Assembly: GCF_002160765.1 (NCBI RefSeq)
Contig: NZ_NFLF01000007.1
Span: forward strand, 1-64,000
Length of the DNA stretch: 64,000 bases
From: Lachnoclostridium sp. An138
GTDB taxonomy: Bacteria > Bacillota > Clostridia > Lachnospirales > Lachnospiraceae
Direction of reading: 5' to 3'
The notes beneath the pieces are model-generated. The model did not search any database and was not told the DNA's origin. It worked only from the letters and a program-made list of their open reading frames with translations. Below are positions 44,796 through 52,132 of the stretch, piece by piece (position 1 is the first letter of the stretch; each line of letters opens with the position of its first letter). A program made the position numbers and the translations under genes.

Positions 44796-46142
44796 TTAAA
44801 AGGGAAATTTAAAACGTCCCCTTTTACCAAATTTACCTCCGCCCATCATGCCCGGCATCTGCTTCATCATCTTGCGCATCTGCTCAAACTGTTTGACCAG
44901 GCGGTTCACCTCCGCGATATCCACTCCCGCGCCCCGGGCAATCCGGTGCTTTCTGGAGGGATTCAGGATCTCGGGATTGCTTCTCTCCTTCGGCGTCATG
45001 GACAGGATGATTGCCTCCGTCCGCGCCATCTTCTTCTCATCTATGGCGTCTTCAATGCCCTTCATCTGGCTCCCCAGCCCCGGCATCATGGCCAGCACGC
45101 TGGACAGGCCTCCCATCTTCTTCATCTGGTTCATGCTTTCCAGATAATCGTCAAAGCCGAACTGGGCTTTCTTCAGCTTCTGCGTCATGGCTTTCGCCTT
45201 TTCCTCATCCACCGTCTCCTGGGCCTTCTCAATCAGAGTCAGTACATCGCCCATGCCAAGGATACGGGACGCCATACGGTCCGGATAAAACTGCTCCAGG
45301 TCGGAGAGCTTCTCTCCCATACCCACATACAGAATCGGCTTTCCGGTCACCGCCTTGATAGACAACGCCGCGCCGCCTCTTGTATCGCCGTCCAGCTTCG
45401 TCAGGATTACGCCGTCAATCCCGATTTTCTCCTCAAACGCAGTCGCCACATTGACCGCGTCCTGTCCGGTCATGGCGTCCACTGTCAGAAGCGTCTGATC
45501 TATCTGCAGGTTCTCTCTGATCTCCTGCAGCTCCTTCATCATGTCCTCGTCGATATGCAGACGGCCTGCCGTATCGAGGAGCACGACGTTAAAGCCATTT
45601 TTACGGGCGTATTCGTAAGCGCCCTTCGCGATATTGACGGGCTTCTGGTTCTCGCCCATCGTAAAAACCTCCACGCCCTGCTTTTCACCGTTTACCTGCA
45701 GCTGCTTGATTGCGGCCGGGCGGTATACGTCGCAGGCCACCAGAAGAGGCCGCTTTCCCTTTGCCTTCAGCTTGCCCGCAAGCTTCGCTGCCGTCGTCGT
45801 CTTACCGGCTCCCTGAAGACCCATCATCATGAGAACTGTAATGCCGCTGTTATTCAGCTTCAGCTCTGTGGTCTCGCTTCCCATCAGGCGGATCAGTTCC
45901 TCATGAACGATCTTAATCACCTGCTGGCCCGGCGTCAGGCTGTTCATCACATCCGCGCCTATGGCACGCTCTTCCACAGCTTTGATAAACTGCTTTACCA
46001 CCTTGAAGCTTACGTCTGCCTCCAGAAGCGCCATCTTCACTTCTTTCAGCGAAGCCTTCACATCCGCTTCCGAGAGACGGCCCTTGCCGCGCAGATTCTT
46101 AAATACATTCTGTAATTTATCGGATAAACTTTCAAATGCCAT
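44796..46142 (-). CDS. ffh: Signal recognition particle protein Ffh
   Basis: 448-residue SRP GTPase that binds signal sequences on ribosomes and delivers them to FtsY. G motifs: GLQGAGKTTTAAKLAG, DTAGRLHIDE and TKLDGDTRGGAAL. The methionine-rich M domain ends MRKMMKQMPGMMGGGKFGKRG. It follows ylxM directly (no gap), the standard ylxM-ffh pair. Confidence 0.98.
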   Translation of the reverse strand: MAFESLSDKLQNVFKNLRGKGRLSEADVKASLKEVKMALLEADVSFKVVKQFIKAVEERAIGADVMNSLTPGQQVIKIVHEELIRLMGSETTELKLNNSGITVLMMMGLQGAGKTTTAAKLAGKLKAKGKRPLLVACDVYRPAAIKQLQVNGEKQGVEVFTMGENQKPVNIAKGAYEYARKNGFNVVLLDTAGRLHIDEDMMKELQEIRENLQIDQTLLTVDAMTGQDAVNVATAFEEKIGIDGVILTKLDGDTRGGAALSIKAVTGKPILYVGMGEKLSDLEQFYPDRMASRILGMGDVLTLIEKAQETVDEEKAKAMTQKLKKAQFGFDDYLESMNQMKKMGGLSSVLAMMPGLGSQMKGIEDAIDEKKMARTEAIILSMTPKERSNPEILNPSRKHRIARGAGVDIAEVNRLVKQFEQMRKMMKQMPGMMGGGKFGKRGRFKFPF

Positions 46143-46481
46143 CTACAAATTCTCCAATATCCTGTTCAGCTGGCGCACCAGCTCTTCTCTGTCCGGCTGC
46201 TCTGCTTCCAGCAGAGAGGCTTCCATCCTCTCAATCTGCTCCTTAATGGTCACAAACTTTTCCACCAGGTGAAGCTTGGATTCATAGTCCTGCAGAATCC
46301 TGTTGCATCGTTTCACCAAATCATGGACGCCCTGACGGCTGATTCCCCGTTCCTCAGCCACCTCGCTGAGAGAATAATCATTGAGAACCACGTCTTCATA
46401 TACCTGCTTCTGATGGTCCGTCAGCAGCTCTCCGTAGAAATCATAGAGGAGCGTCTGCTCCAGAATTTTCTCCATGCTCAT
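46143..46481 (-). CDS. ylxM: YlxM/p13-like helix-turn-helix protein
   Basis: About 112 residues, of the UPF0122 family always found before ffh; reported to stimulate SRP GTPase function in streptococci. An HTH lies in YSLSEVAEERGISRQGVHDLVKRCNRIL, and a C-terminal coiled coil follows. The ATG at 46481 or 46475 may be used; an earlier start adds residues outside the family. It is translated directly into ffh. Confidence 0.9.
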   Translation of the reverse strand: MSMEKILEQTLLYDFYGELLTDHQKQVYEDVVLNDYSLSEVAEERGISRQGVHDLVKRCNRILQDYESKLHLVEKFVTIKEQIERMEASLLEAEQPDREELVRQLNRILENL

Positions 46482-46534
46482 CACCCGCCTGCTTATCATA
46501 CACAAAAAGAAGGCAGGTGTCAAGTGTTTTTTCT

Positions 46535-47728
46535 TTACACCTCTAAAATCTGCATATTTCGATAATTCTTCTTCGTATACAGCAGAATCATATCCCCGGC
46601 CTGCAATTTCAGGGTTCCTGTAGGAATCATCAGCTTTCCGTCTCTGCGCACCATAACAATCAGAGTCTTTCTTGAAATATCCAGTTCCCGAATCTCCTGA
46701 GCCACCCAGGGATGGTTTTCCTTCAGCACAATCTCCCGAAGCTGGATTCCTTCCTCATCCTGATAGCTCTCCGCGCCCAGAATCAGGCTGTCCCCCTCCT
46801 GAATGACTGTATCTCCCCGGGGTACCACAACTTTTCCCCGTCTTTGAATCGCCGCCATCAGAAGACCGGGCGGAAGAGAAAGATCACTGACGCTCTGATT
46901 CAGCCAGGGATGTTCTTTTCCCACCTCCAGGCGGACAAAGTGGATATCCGCCTCCGCGGAATAGGCGTTCAGGCTTTTCAGACGGCTATACTGCTCCACG
47001 AAACCTGCGGAAAGAATACCAGTGGGAATCGCCACCATGCCCACGCCCAGAAAAGTAATCACAATGCCGAAGATTCGTCCGGCAATGGTGACCGGGTAGA
47101 TGTCCCCATACCCCACCGTCAGCAGGGTGGAAACCGCCCACCAGAACCCGGAAAAGGCATTCTGAAACACCTCCGGCTGCGCTTCATGCTCCAGACTGTA
47201 CATACACAGGGAAGATGCCAGCATCAGCACCAGGATAATGAAAATCGAAGACAGGATCTGATCCCGTTTTCCCCGGATTACATCCGCGATGACATTCAGA
47301 GAATCATAGTAGGCATTGACGCGGAACAGACGGAAAATGCGCACCACCCGGAACATCCGAAAGGCCACCATTCCCGTCGGAAAGAAAATGGGAAGGAAAT
47401 AGGGAAGGAATGACAGCAGATCAATCACGCCATTAAAGGAGGTCATATATCTTGCGACCGCTCTCCCGGGCGTCAGCTTCGGGTACAGATATTCCGCGGT
47501 CCAGACGCGCAGGCCGTATTCCAGCGCAAAGCAGATCTCTGTCACCAGCTCGACTTTCCCCAGAATCCCCATATAAGGGGCCGCGTCCTCAAAGGTGGAA
47601 TAGCAGGCAATCGCAAGGTTTACCACAATCATACACAGCAGCAGCACGTCAAAGGTTCTGCTCTGCCAATCCTCGTCGAAGCCTATCTGAATCACCTCAA
47701 ATATGCGCTTTTTTCTTTTCCCCGACAT
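46535..47728 (-). CDS. Voltage-gated-type potassium channel with two TrkA-C domains
   Basis: 397-residue membrane protein. The N-terminal voltage-sensor-like domain has four helices, S4 being arginine-rich (FRMFRVVRIFRLFRV). The pore has the filter TVGYGD. Two soluble TrkA-C (RCK-C) ligand-binding modules follow (VRLEVGKEHPWLNQSVSDLSLP and IVLKENHPWVAQEIRELDIS), without an intervening Rossmann RCK-N. This suggests regulation by a small ligand such as a cyclic dinucleotide or anion (inference). It stands alone between ylxM and an unrelated membrane gene. Confidence 0.88.
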   Translation of the reverse strand: MSGKRKKRIFEVIQIGFDEDWQSRTFDVLLLCMIVVNLAIACYSTFEDAAPYMGILGKVELVTEICFALEYGLRVWTAEYLYPKLTPGRAVARYMTSFNGVIDLLSFLPYFLPIFFPTGMVAFRMFRVVRIFRLFRVNAYYDSLNVIADVIRGKRDQILSSIFIILVLMLASSLCMYSLEHEAQPEVFQNAFSGFWWAVSTLLTVGYGDIYPVTIAGRIFGIVITFLGVGMVAIPTGILSAGFVEQYSRLKSLNAYSAEADIHFVRLEVGKEHPWLNQSVSDLSLPPGLLMAAIQRRGKVVVPRGDTVIQEGDSLILGAESYQDEEGIQLREIVLKENHPWVAQEIRELDISRKTLIVMVRRDGKLMIPTGTLKLQAGDMILLYTKKNYRNMQILEV

Positions 47729-47798
47729 GTTTATGTCCTCCTCCTGCTCTGACTTATCCTTATTATATCTATCCGCCAGGGAGAAGACAACGTTCTTT

Positions 47799-48956
47799 TC
47801 AGGCTTTTCCCGTTATCCGTGGAAGATACTGGCTTGCAATCCGGTTCTCCGGCTTTTCATCAAAGAGATAAAGCACCGCCACAAACAGCCATTCCAGCGG
47901 CTTCATAATCAGATACACGATATCGGCGGCCAGAGGTGTGCGGATATTCCGGGAAATGGGATAACCATAGGTATCATAAAACTTTCTCACTGCCCTGTGA
48001 AAGCGCGGCGTGCGCTCTTCCAGAAGCTGCTCAAAGGCATTGGCCACACAGAGCTGACGGTTCACTACAATCCTTTCACCCCGGCGCAGTCCCATACGGG
48101 TAGGACGCACCAGCTTTTCATGCCCACGCAGCGCCACCGTGCAGAGATAATGGGCGTCCACCATGACTTCCGGCGGAGAAATCTTCGTAGAAAGAGTCCA
48201 GTCGCTGGTCTCCGTAAAAGCACGGATGGCACTGTCCGGCTTCTGGCCGCAAAGCAGAAGAATCACCACAATAACACAAAGCAGCGGCAGTGTCAGAAGC
48301 AGCGCGTAAAGCGCCCAGCGGCGGCTTTTTGCCAGAACCCGGCTGCAGTCATTTAGAAACCTGCTTTTATAGGGCTCCATACTGCTTTCCTCTTCGAAAA
48401 GCTCTCCTCTTTCTTCCGCCGCAAATCTCCTGCTCTGCTCTCTCACCGTCCGCAGAAGCTGAACCACCGCCAGGATTATATAATTAACCGGCACCAGCAT
48501 CATCAGAAGTACATCAAAAGGCAAGGCGTTCATAAAGATCTCATTGTCTGCGGTAACGCCGAAAAGCTGTATGATGAAAAGAAGATTCACGGCAATTCCC
48601 AGATAGACGCCGGCCATGGCCAGCACCTTCGCCAGGGGCGCCGCTTTCTGTTCTCTCGTTTTTAAAAAAAAGTAGGAAACCATTCCGACCGCAAAAAGCA
48701 CCAGAATGGTCAGAATATGCTCTCTGGAAAGGGGCGCGTGAAGCGATGACATGTCCGACGGCTTCACAATGCTTTCCTCCCAGGGCCTTGGCTGCCAGAT
48801 CCCATAAAGCAGAGCCATATAAACAATTCCCAGCGCGAAAGCTGCAGCTTCCGTTTTTCCGGAATGTTTCTTTTTGAAAATCAGCGTCAGCACATTCCAC
48901 ACTGTCAGCAGCGGACCGGGAAGAATCAGTACCGCCGCTATCACCAGCATACCCAT
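47799..48956 (-). CDS. Multi-pass membrane protein, DUF6688-like
   Basis: 385 residues with about seven membrane helices in the first 250 and a conserved soluble tail: DAHYLCTVALRGHEKLVRPTRMGLRRGERIVVNRQLCVANAFEQ, then HRAVRKFYDTYGYPISRN and a C-terminal MKPLEWLFVAVLYLFDEKPENRIASQY. This pattern recalls the DUF6688 family, of unknown function. Several invariant histidines and cysteines suggest an enzyme or metal site. The match is from memory, so the family label is tentative. No operon partner. Confidence 0.6.
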   Translation of the reverse strand: MGMLVIAAVLILPGPLLTVWNVLTLIFKKKHSGKTEAAAFALGIVYMALLYGIWQPRPWEESIVKPSDMSSLHAPLSREHILTILVLFAVGMVSYFFLKTREQKAAPLAKVLAMAGVYLGIAVNLLFIIQLFGVTADNEIFMNALPFDVLLMMLVPVNYIILAVVQLLRTVREQSRRFAAEERGELFEEESSMEPYKSRFLNDCSRVLAKSRRWALYALLLTLPLLCVIVVILLLCGQKPDSAIRAFTETSDWTLSTKISPPEVMVDAHYLCTVALRGHEKLVRPTRMGLRRGERIVVNRQLCVANAFEQLLEERTPRFHRAVRKFYDTYGYPISRNIRTPLAADIVYLIMKPLEWLFVAVLYLFDEKPENRIASQYLPRITGKA

Positions 48957-49054
48957 AAAGCAGTTCCCCTTTCACTTTTGTGCTGCTCCTATCTTAACGG
49001 CAGTTTACCCATTTGTCAATAATTTTTTATTGTTTTTCGATAAAATTCATCGAT

Positions 49055-49636
49055 TTATCCAAGAATTCCCAGATGTTCCAGCAGAATTTTAAGTCCCATA
49101 CCAATCAAAATAATGCCCCCTGCCAGTTCCGCCTTTGACTTATAGCGGGTTCCAAAAACATTGCCTATACGAACGCCGGCACCAGACAGCAGAAAAGTAA
49201 TAATACCGATAAAACTCACTGAAGCAATCAGATCCACATTCAGAAACGCCAGGGTAATTCCCACAGCCAGCGCATCAATACTTGTAGCTACAGCCATAAG
49301 AAGCATCGTCTTCACTGCAAAAGGATTTTCTTCCCGGGAACAGACTCCATCCTCATCACAGCCCTTTTCTCTGGACTCCCGAATCATATTGAAACCTATA
49401 ATACCCAGCAGAATGAACGCAATCCAGTGATCAATATTGGTGATATACTCTTTAAACTGAACACCCAGGAAATATCCGATTGCAGGCATCAACGCCTGAA
49501 AGCCTCCAAAATACAGTCCCGCAATACAGCATTCTTTTACTCCTGCTTTCCGCACACTTAATCCCTTACAGACAGAAACTGCAAAGGCATCCATAGCCAG
49601 ACCTACTGCCAATATAAAAAGCTCCCGTAAACTCAT
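49055..49636 (-). CDS. mntP: Manganese efflux pump MntP
   Basis: 193-residue six-helix exporter (two repeated three-helix units) that removes excess Mn2+. The pump signatures [15 protein letters not shown] and [17 protein letters not shown] carry the acidic metal residues, one per half. The start at 49636 is set by AGAGGAGAAATAAT; longer upstream reading comes from the riboswitch region and is rejected. Expression is governed by the Mn2+ riboswitch and terminator directly upstream, so the pump rises with manganese. Confidence 0.95.
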   Translation of the reverse strand: MSLRELFILAVGLAMDAFAVSVCKGLSVRKAGVKECCIAGLYFGGFQALMPAIGYFLGVQFKEYITNIDHWIAFILLGIIGFNMIRESREKGCDEDGVCSREENPFAVKTMLLMAVATSIDALAVGITLAFLNVDLIASVSFIGIITFLLSGAGVRIGNVFGTRYKSKAELAGGIILIGMGLKILLEHLGILG

Positions 49637-49745
49637 ATTATTTCTCCTCTCTTTCGTTCGGAAGCAGCTGTCCGTCCTTCCTTTCCAGATTTCCTGTCTT
49701 CGGATTTTATCCGGTTCAGAGCCTTTCCACATCTTTCTGCCGGAT

Positions 49746-49872
49746 AAAAAAAAGAGACCTGTCCGCAGAATTACTCTGCGGATAAGTCTCGTTATTTCAT
49801 ACAAAACCAGGCATTTGCCAATGTGTTGATTCTGTCACGTCCCAAGGACGCCAACTACTCCCTTATGCGCCT
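49746..49872 (-). promoter_or_regulatory. yybP-ykoY manganese riboswitch with terminator
   Basis: Minus-strand RNA with the class signatures GGAGTAG (49855-49861) and AACGAGA (49788 region). The closing helix P1 pairs ATAAG (49862-49866) with CTTAT (49782-49786). The CTTAT strand is also part of a strong terminator: GAGAC...GGTCTC outside a TCCGCAGA/TCTGCGGA stem (49754-49790), then eight T. Ligand-stabilised P1 would prevent the terminator, an ON switch for mntP. A 109-base stretch separates the T-tract from the mntP start. Confidence 0.88.
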
Positions 49873-49876
49873 CCTT

Positions 49877-49905
49877 ATTCTACAATATTTTCTCAATAAG
49901 CGCAA
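49877..49905 (-). promoter_or_regulatory. Promoter of the mntP riboswitch transcript
   Basis: TTGCGC (49900-49905) and TAGAAT (49877-49882) on the minus strand with a 17-base spacer, immediately ahead of the riboswitch aptamer. Confidence 0.78.
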
Positions 49906-49980
49906 GAAAAATTTCCGAAAACTGCGCGCCTGTTTTTCTGTACTGTTTTTCTGTTTCTCTTTCCTGTTTTTTCTTTCACA

Positions 49981-50634
49981 TCAGGAGTGAGTGAGCTCGG
50001 CTCCACATATTTCTACCACTGTAAATCCCTGCCTTTCCCGCTGAAGGGATTCCACCTCAGGCTGTTCTGCATCAATCGGCACATCCAGGGCCTTATATGC
50101 CATAAAAACCTGAATCACACTGTCCGGCTCCGGCGAAATCCTGAGTTCCTCCGGAACGCTGTTCACTTTCACATCCACCATAATCAAATTCCACGGGTTA
50201 TCGGTCATCTGCGGAAGCCAGGAAAGAATCAGTTCATTGTACTCGGAAGGAATAAGTTCCATTTTTGAAAATGTTTCCTACAAAAAAGCCGCCGTCTCCT
50301 TACCTTCTACCACAAAGCCTTCCTGCGGATTTTCCGCCGGGATTCCGACTGCGGTATACTCACGAAACAGACAGGAATATTCCTGCCCGTCATCCAGATT
50401 TGTCATCGTTCCGTCCGGCCTGGCTATAATATTCCACTCCTTCCCGCAGGAAGGATAGGAACAGGATATTTCCCCGTCGTTTTCAGGCTGAACGCTGACC
50501 TCCAGAGCGTTTCGGGGATACAGGTAAATCATAGAACGCACCGTGTCTTTTTCCTGTTTCTTTTCCGCGCATCCAGCAGCCATCAGGAATAAAGCCGCCA
50601 GCAGATAAAACAGTTTCCCCTTCATCCTTCTCAT
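49981..50634 (-). pseudogene. Lipoprotein of a conserved clostridial type, interrupted by in-frame TAG
   Basis: The N-terminal part (118 residues; signal peptide ending MAAGC, Cys22 lipidated) ends at a TAG (50278-50280) after ETAAFL. The same frame continues without change: five codons (ETFSK), then MELIPSEYNELILSWLPQMTDNPWNLI to the stop at 49981. As one protein it would be about 217 residues. In relatives as I remember them the stop position is Gln (CAG to TAG is one change). It is now either a truncated lipoprotein, a pseudogene, or a readthrough gene. A possible start is ATG 50634 with GAGGAGG 12 bases away. It lies next to the invertible promoter segment. Confidence 0.7.
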
Positions 50635-50663
50635 TTGTGTGCTTATCCTCCTCACCCAAAACA

Positions 50664-50911
50664 ACATAATCTATATCATGTTGTTGCCATAACTGCCGCA
50701 TGAGGATGCCTGCGCGGAAAACCGGACAATGTTTACGACATCTTCCGTAGGATTCTTCACAGGTCTGTTTTCCCTGCCATTTTTTATTTTTCCTGCTTTA
50801 GCTGGAGCTGATTTTCTGAAAATCTCTGTCTTTCTGATTGTTTTCCCGGAAAGTCTGTGCTAAAATACATCCAAATTACTTTATGTATTTACAACATGAT
50901 ATAGATTATGT
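50664..50911. repeat. Putative invertible promoter segment bounded by perfect 21-bp inverted repeats
   Basis: The 21 bases at 50664-50684 (start ACATAATCTATA) are the exact reverse complement of 50891-50911 (start ACAACATGATAT). Each repeat is itself a weak palindrome (ACATAAT...ATCATGT), as expected for a tyrosine recombinase site. The segment of 206 bases between them holds a promoter reading rightwards. The right repeat includes the stop codon of the adjoining recombinase, which an inversion would leave intact. Inversion maps position x to 101575 minus x. Confidence 0.82.
50838..50866 (+). promoter_or_regulatory. Promoter inside the invertible segment, currently facing the recombinase gene end
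   Basis: TTGTTT (50838-50843), a 17-base spacer and TAAAAT (50861-50866) with an extended TG two bases before the -10. It reads rightwards, antisense into the recombinase. After inversion it would start near 50702 reading leftwards, directly into the lipoprotein gene at 50634. Confidence 0.75.
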
Positions 50912-51754
50912 GGTATAGAGAATCAGCTGCATTCGTTCTATCATCCGGCGGTGCGTCCGCCCGCTCTCTTTCGTATAAATTCTCGTGGTATTGATGCTGC
51001 TGTGTCCCAGGATATCCGCCAGCTTCACAATATCCCTTTCCATCTGATAAAAGATTTTCGCAAATAAATGGCGCAGATTATGAGGAAACACTTTCTTCGG
51101 GTTTACTCCGGAATCTTTACACAGCTTCTTCATCTCCCGCCAGATATTGCTCCGATCAAGGGGCTTCCCGGTTCTCGTGATAAACAGCGGACCGGCAGAG
51201 ATATTCCTTTCTTTTCCGTACTGCCGCAGAGCCCTGCACAGCGCTTCCGGCAGAAATACCTGCCTCTGCTTTCCTTTGCACCGTACCTCAGCCCTTCCCC
51301 TTTTTACGGCCTGAACTGTAATATACGGCAGCTCGGAAACACGGATTCCTGTAGCCCCGAGCGTCTGAAGGAGCATTTCCATCCGCCGGTCCCTTTTCCT
51401 ACGCGCTTCCCGCAGCAGTTTTTCATATTCTTTTTTGGTCAGCTCGCGCTCCTCCCTTTCATAGATTTCTTCCTGAATTCTGAAAAAGCGGACGCGGAGC
51501 TCCTGCCAGTTCATCCAGGAAAAGAAATGATTCAAAGAGGCCAGCATGGAATTGACGCTCCTGGGCCGGTAGTTTTGGCTCAGATATTCTTTCCATCGGA
51601 GAACGCTCTCCTTGCCCGGAAAAGAATTACCGGTAAATTGGCAGAACGCTTTCACATCGCGGAAATATTTCTGGATTGTGTAAGGACTTTTCTCTTCTTC
51701 GTAAAGTCCGGTGATATATTGCGACAGGTGTGTCTGGGTGATTTCATAAGACAT
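50906..51754 (-). CDS. Tyrosine recombinase (XerC/D-like integrase)
   Basis: 282-residue site-specific recombinase. The N-terminal SAM-like DNA-binding domain starts TQTHLSQYITGLYEEEKSPYTI; the catalytic domain has the arginine in GATGIRVSEL, then FPHNLRHLFAK (His and Arg), DILGHSSINTTRIY with His and the nucleophile Tyr260. All are intact. ATG 51754 has GGAGG seven bases upstream. No phage or element genes flank it, and it is too short and solitary for a chromosome-dimer Xer. The gene's end overlaps one arm of the adjacent inverted repeat, so it is the likely inversion enzyme. Confidence 0.92.
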   Translation of the reverse strand: MSYEITQTHLSQYITGLYEEEKSPYTIQKYFRDVKAFCQFTGNSFPGKESVLRWKEYLSQNYRPRSVNSMLASLNHFFSWMNWQELRVRFFRIQEEIYEREERELTKKEYEKLLREARRKRDRRMEMLLQTLGATGIRVSELPYITVQAVKRGRAEVRCKGKQRQVFLPEALCRALRQYGKERNISAGPLFITRTGKPLDRSNIWREMKKLCKDSGVNPKKVFPHNLRHLFAKIFYQMERDIVKLADILGHSSINTTRIYTKESGRTHRRMIERMQLILYTT

Positions 51755-51856
51755 AAAAAAGCCTCCGTTTCTATCATGATAATTGTCTACCATTATAGTA
51801 TGGGAAGCCTTTTTAAAAACTATAATCTTATTCCGCCTGATTCGTTTTGCTCAGCC

Positions 51857-51985
51857 AAGCCGTTCCATCCGGGAGAAGCGGAAACGCTTCTCCCGGATGA
51901 AGAGCTGCGCCCTATAAAAAGAGAGAACAACGTGCCTCTGCATACAAGTATGCCCGGCCCGTTATCCTCTCTTTTTGCACGGCTT
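51857..51985. repeat. Structured intergenic repeat, copy C
   Basis: Outer stem AAGCCGT (51857-51863) with ACGGCTT (51979-51985). First hairpin is a perfect 15-bp stem CATCCGGGAGAAGCG (51866-51880), GAAA loop, and its complement. The core CGCCCTAT lies at 51908-51915, directly followed by the long hairpin AAAAAGAGAG (51916-51925) with CTCTCTTTTT (51967-51976), with GCATAC/GTATGC inside. The flanking GCACGGCTT resembles the GCACGGCTC of copy B. Confidence 0.78.
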
Positions 51986-51997
51986 CTCATTTTTCGT

Positions 51998-52130
51998 GAA
52001 AGGCAAAACCAGCCCCGAGGACCTGGAGGCCCCCGGGGCTGCGCTGGCGCGCTCATCAGCAGGAAACAGGGGCCGGGGAAATACAAGCATTTCCCCGGCC
52101 CCTGTTTCCTGCTGATTCGTTTTGCCTTTC
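51998..52130. repeat. Structured repeat D: outer stem and perfect 28-bp hairpin
   Basis: Outer stem GAAAGGCAAAAC (51998-52009) with GTTTTGCCTTTC (52119-52130). Inside are a hairpin CAGCCCCG/CGGGGCTG (52010-52041), a 13-base linker, and a perfect 28-bp stem 52055-52082 with 52089-52116 around a six-base loop. The plan is as in copies A-C, but the linker reads GCGCTGGCGC instead of CGCCCTAT, so kinship is by shape only. It starts 2 bases from the end of ilvA. Confidence 0.7.
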
Positions 52131-52132
52131 CG

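Larger units (their letters stand above)
51755..52132. other. Gene-free hairpin-rich region between the recombinase and ilvA
   Basis: 378 bases with no coding frame. On the recombinase side it has a -10 TATAAT (minus strand, near 51793) and the palindrome TATCATGATA near 51775, possibly recognised by the recombinase itself. The rest holds structured repeats C and D. The 14-base direct repeat CTGATTCGTTTTGC occurs at 51837-51850 and 52112-52125, flanking them. Confidence 0.6.

Noticed and set aside
50278-50280. TAG as a pyrrolysine codon
   Set aside because: No pylT/pylS or methylamine methyltransferase context is visible in the window; a point mutation is simpler.
51866-51899. Perfect GAAA-loop hairpin as a simple terminator of the recombinase promoter region
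   Set aside because: No T-tract on either side; it fits better as the first hairpin of repeat copy C.
52055-52116. 28-bp hairpin as the ilvA terminator
   Set aside because: No T-tract follows on the minus strand (GAGCGCGCCAGC), and it belongs to a larger nested fold; a termination effect is possible but not shown.
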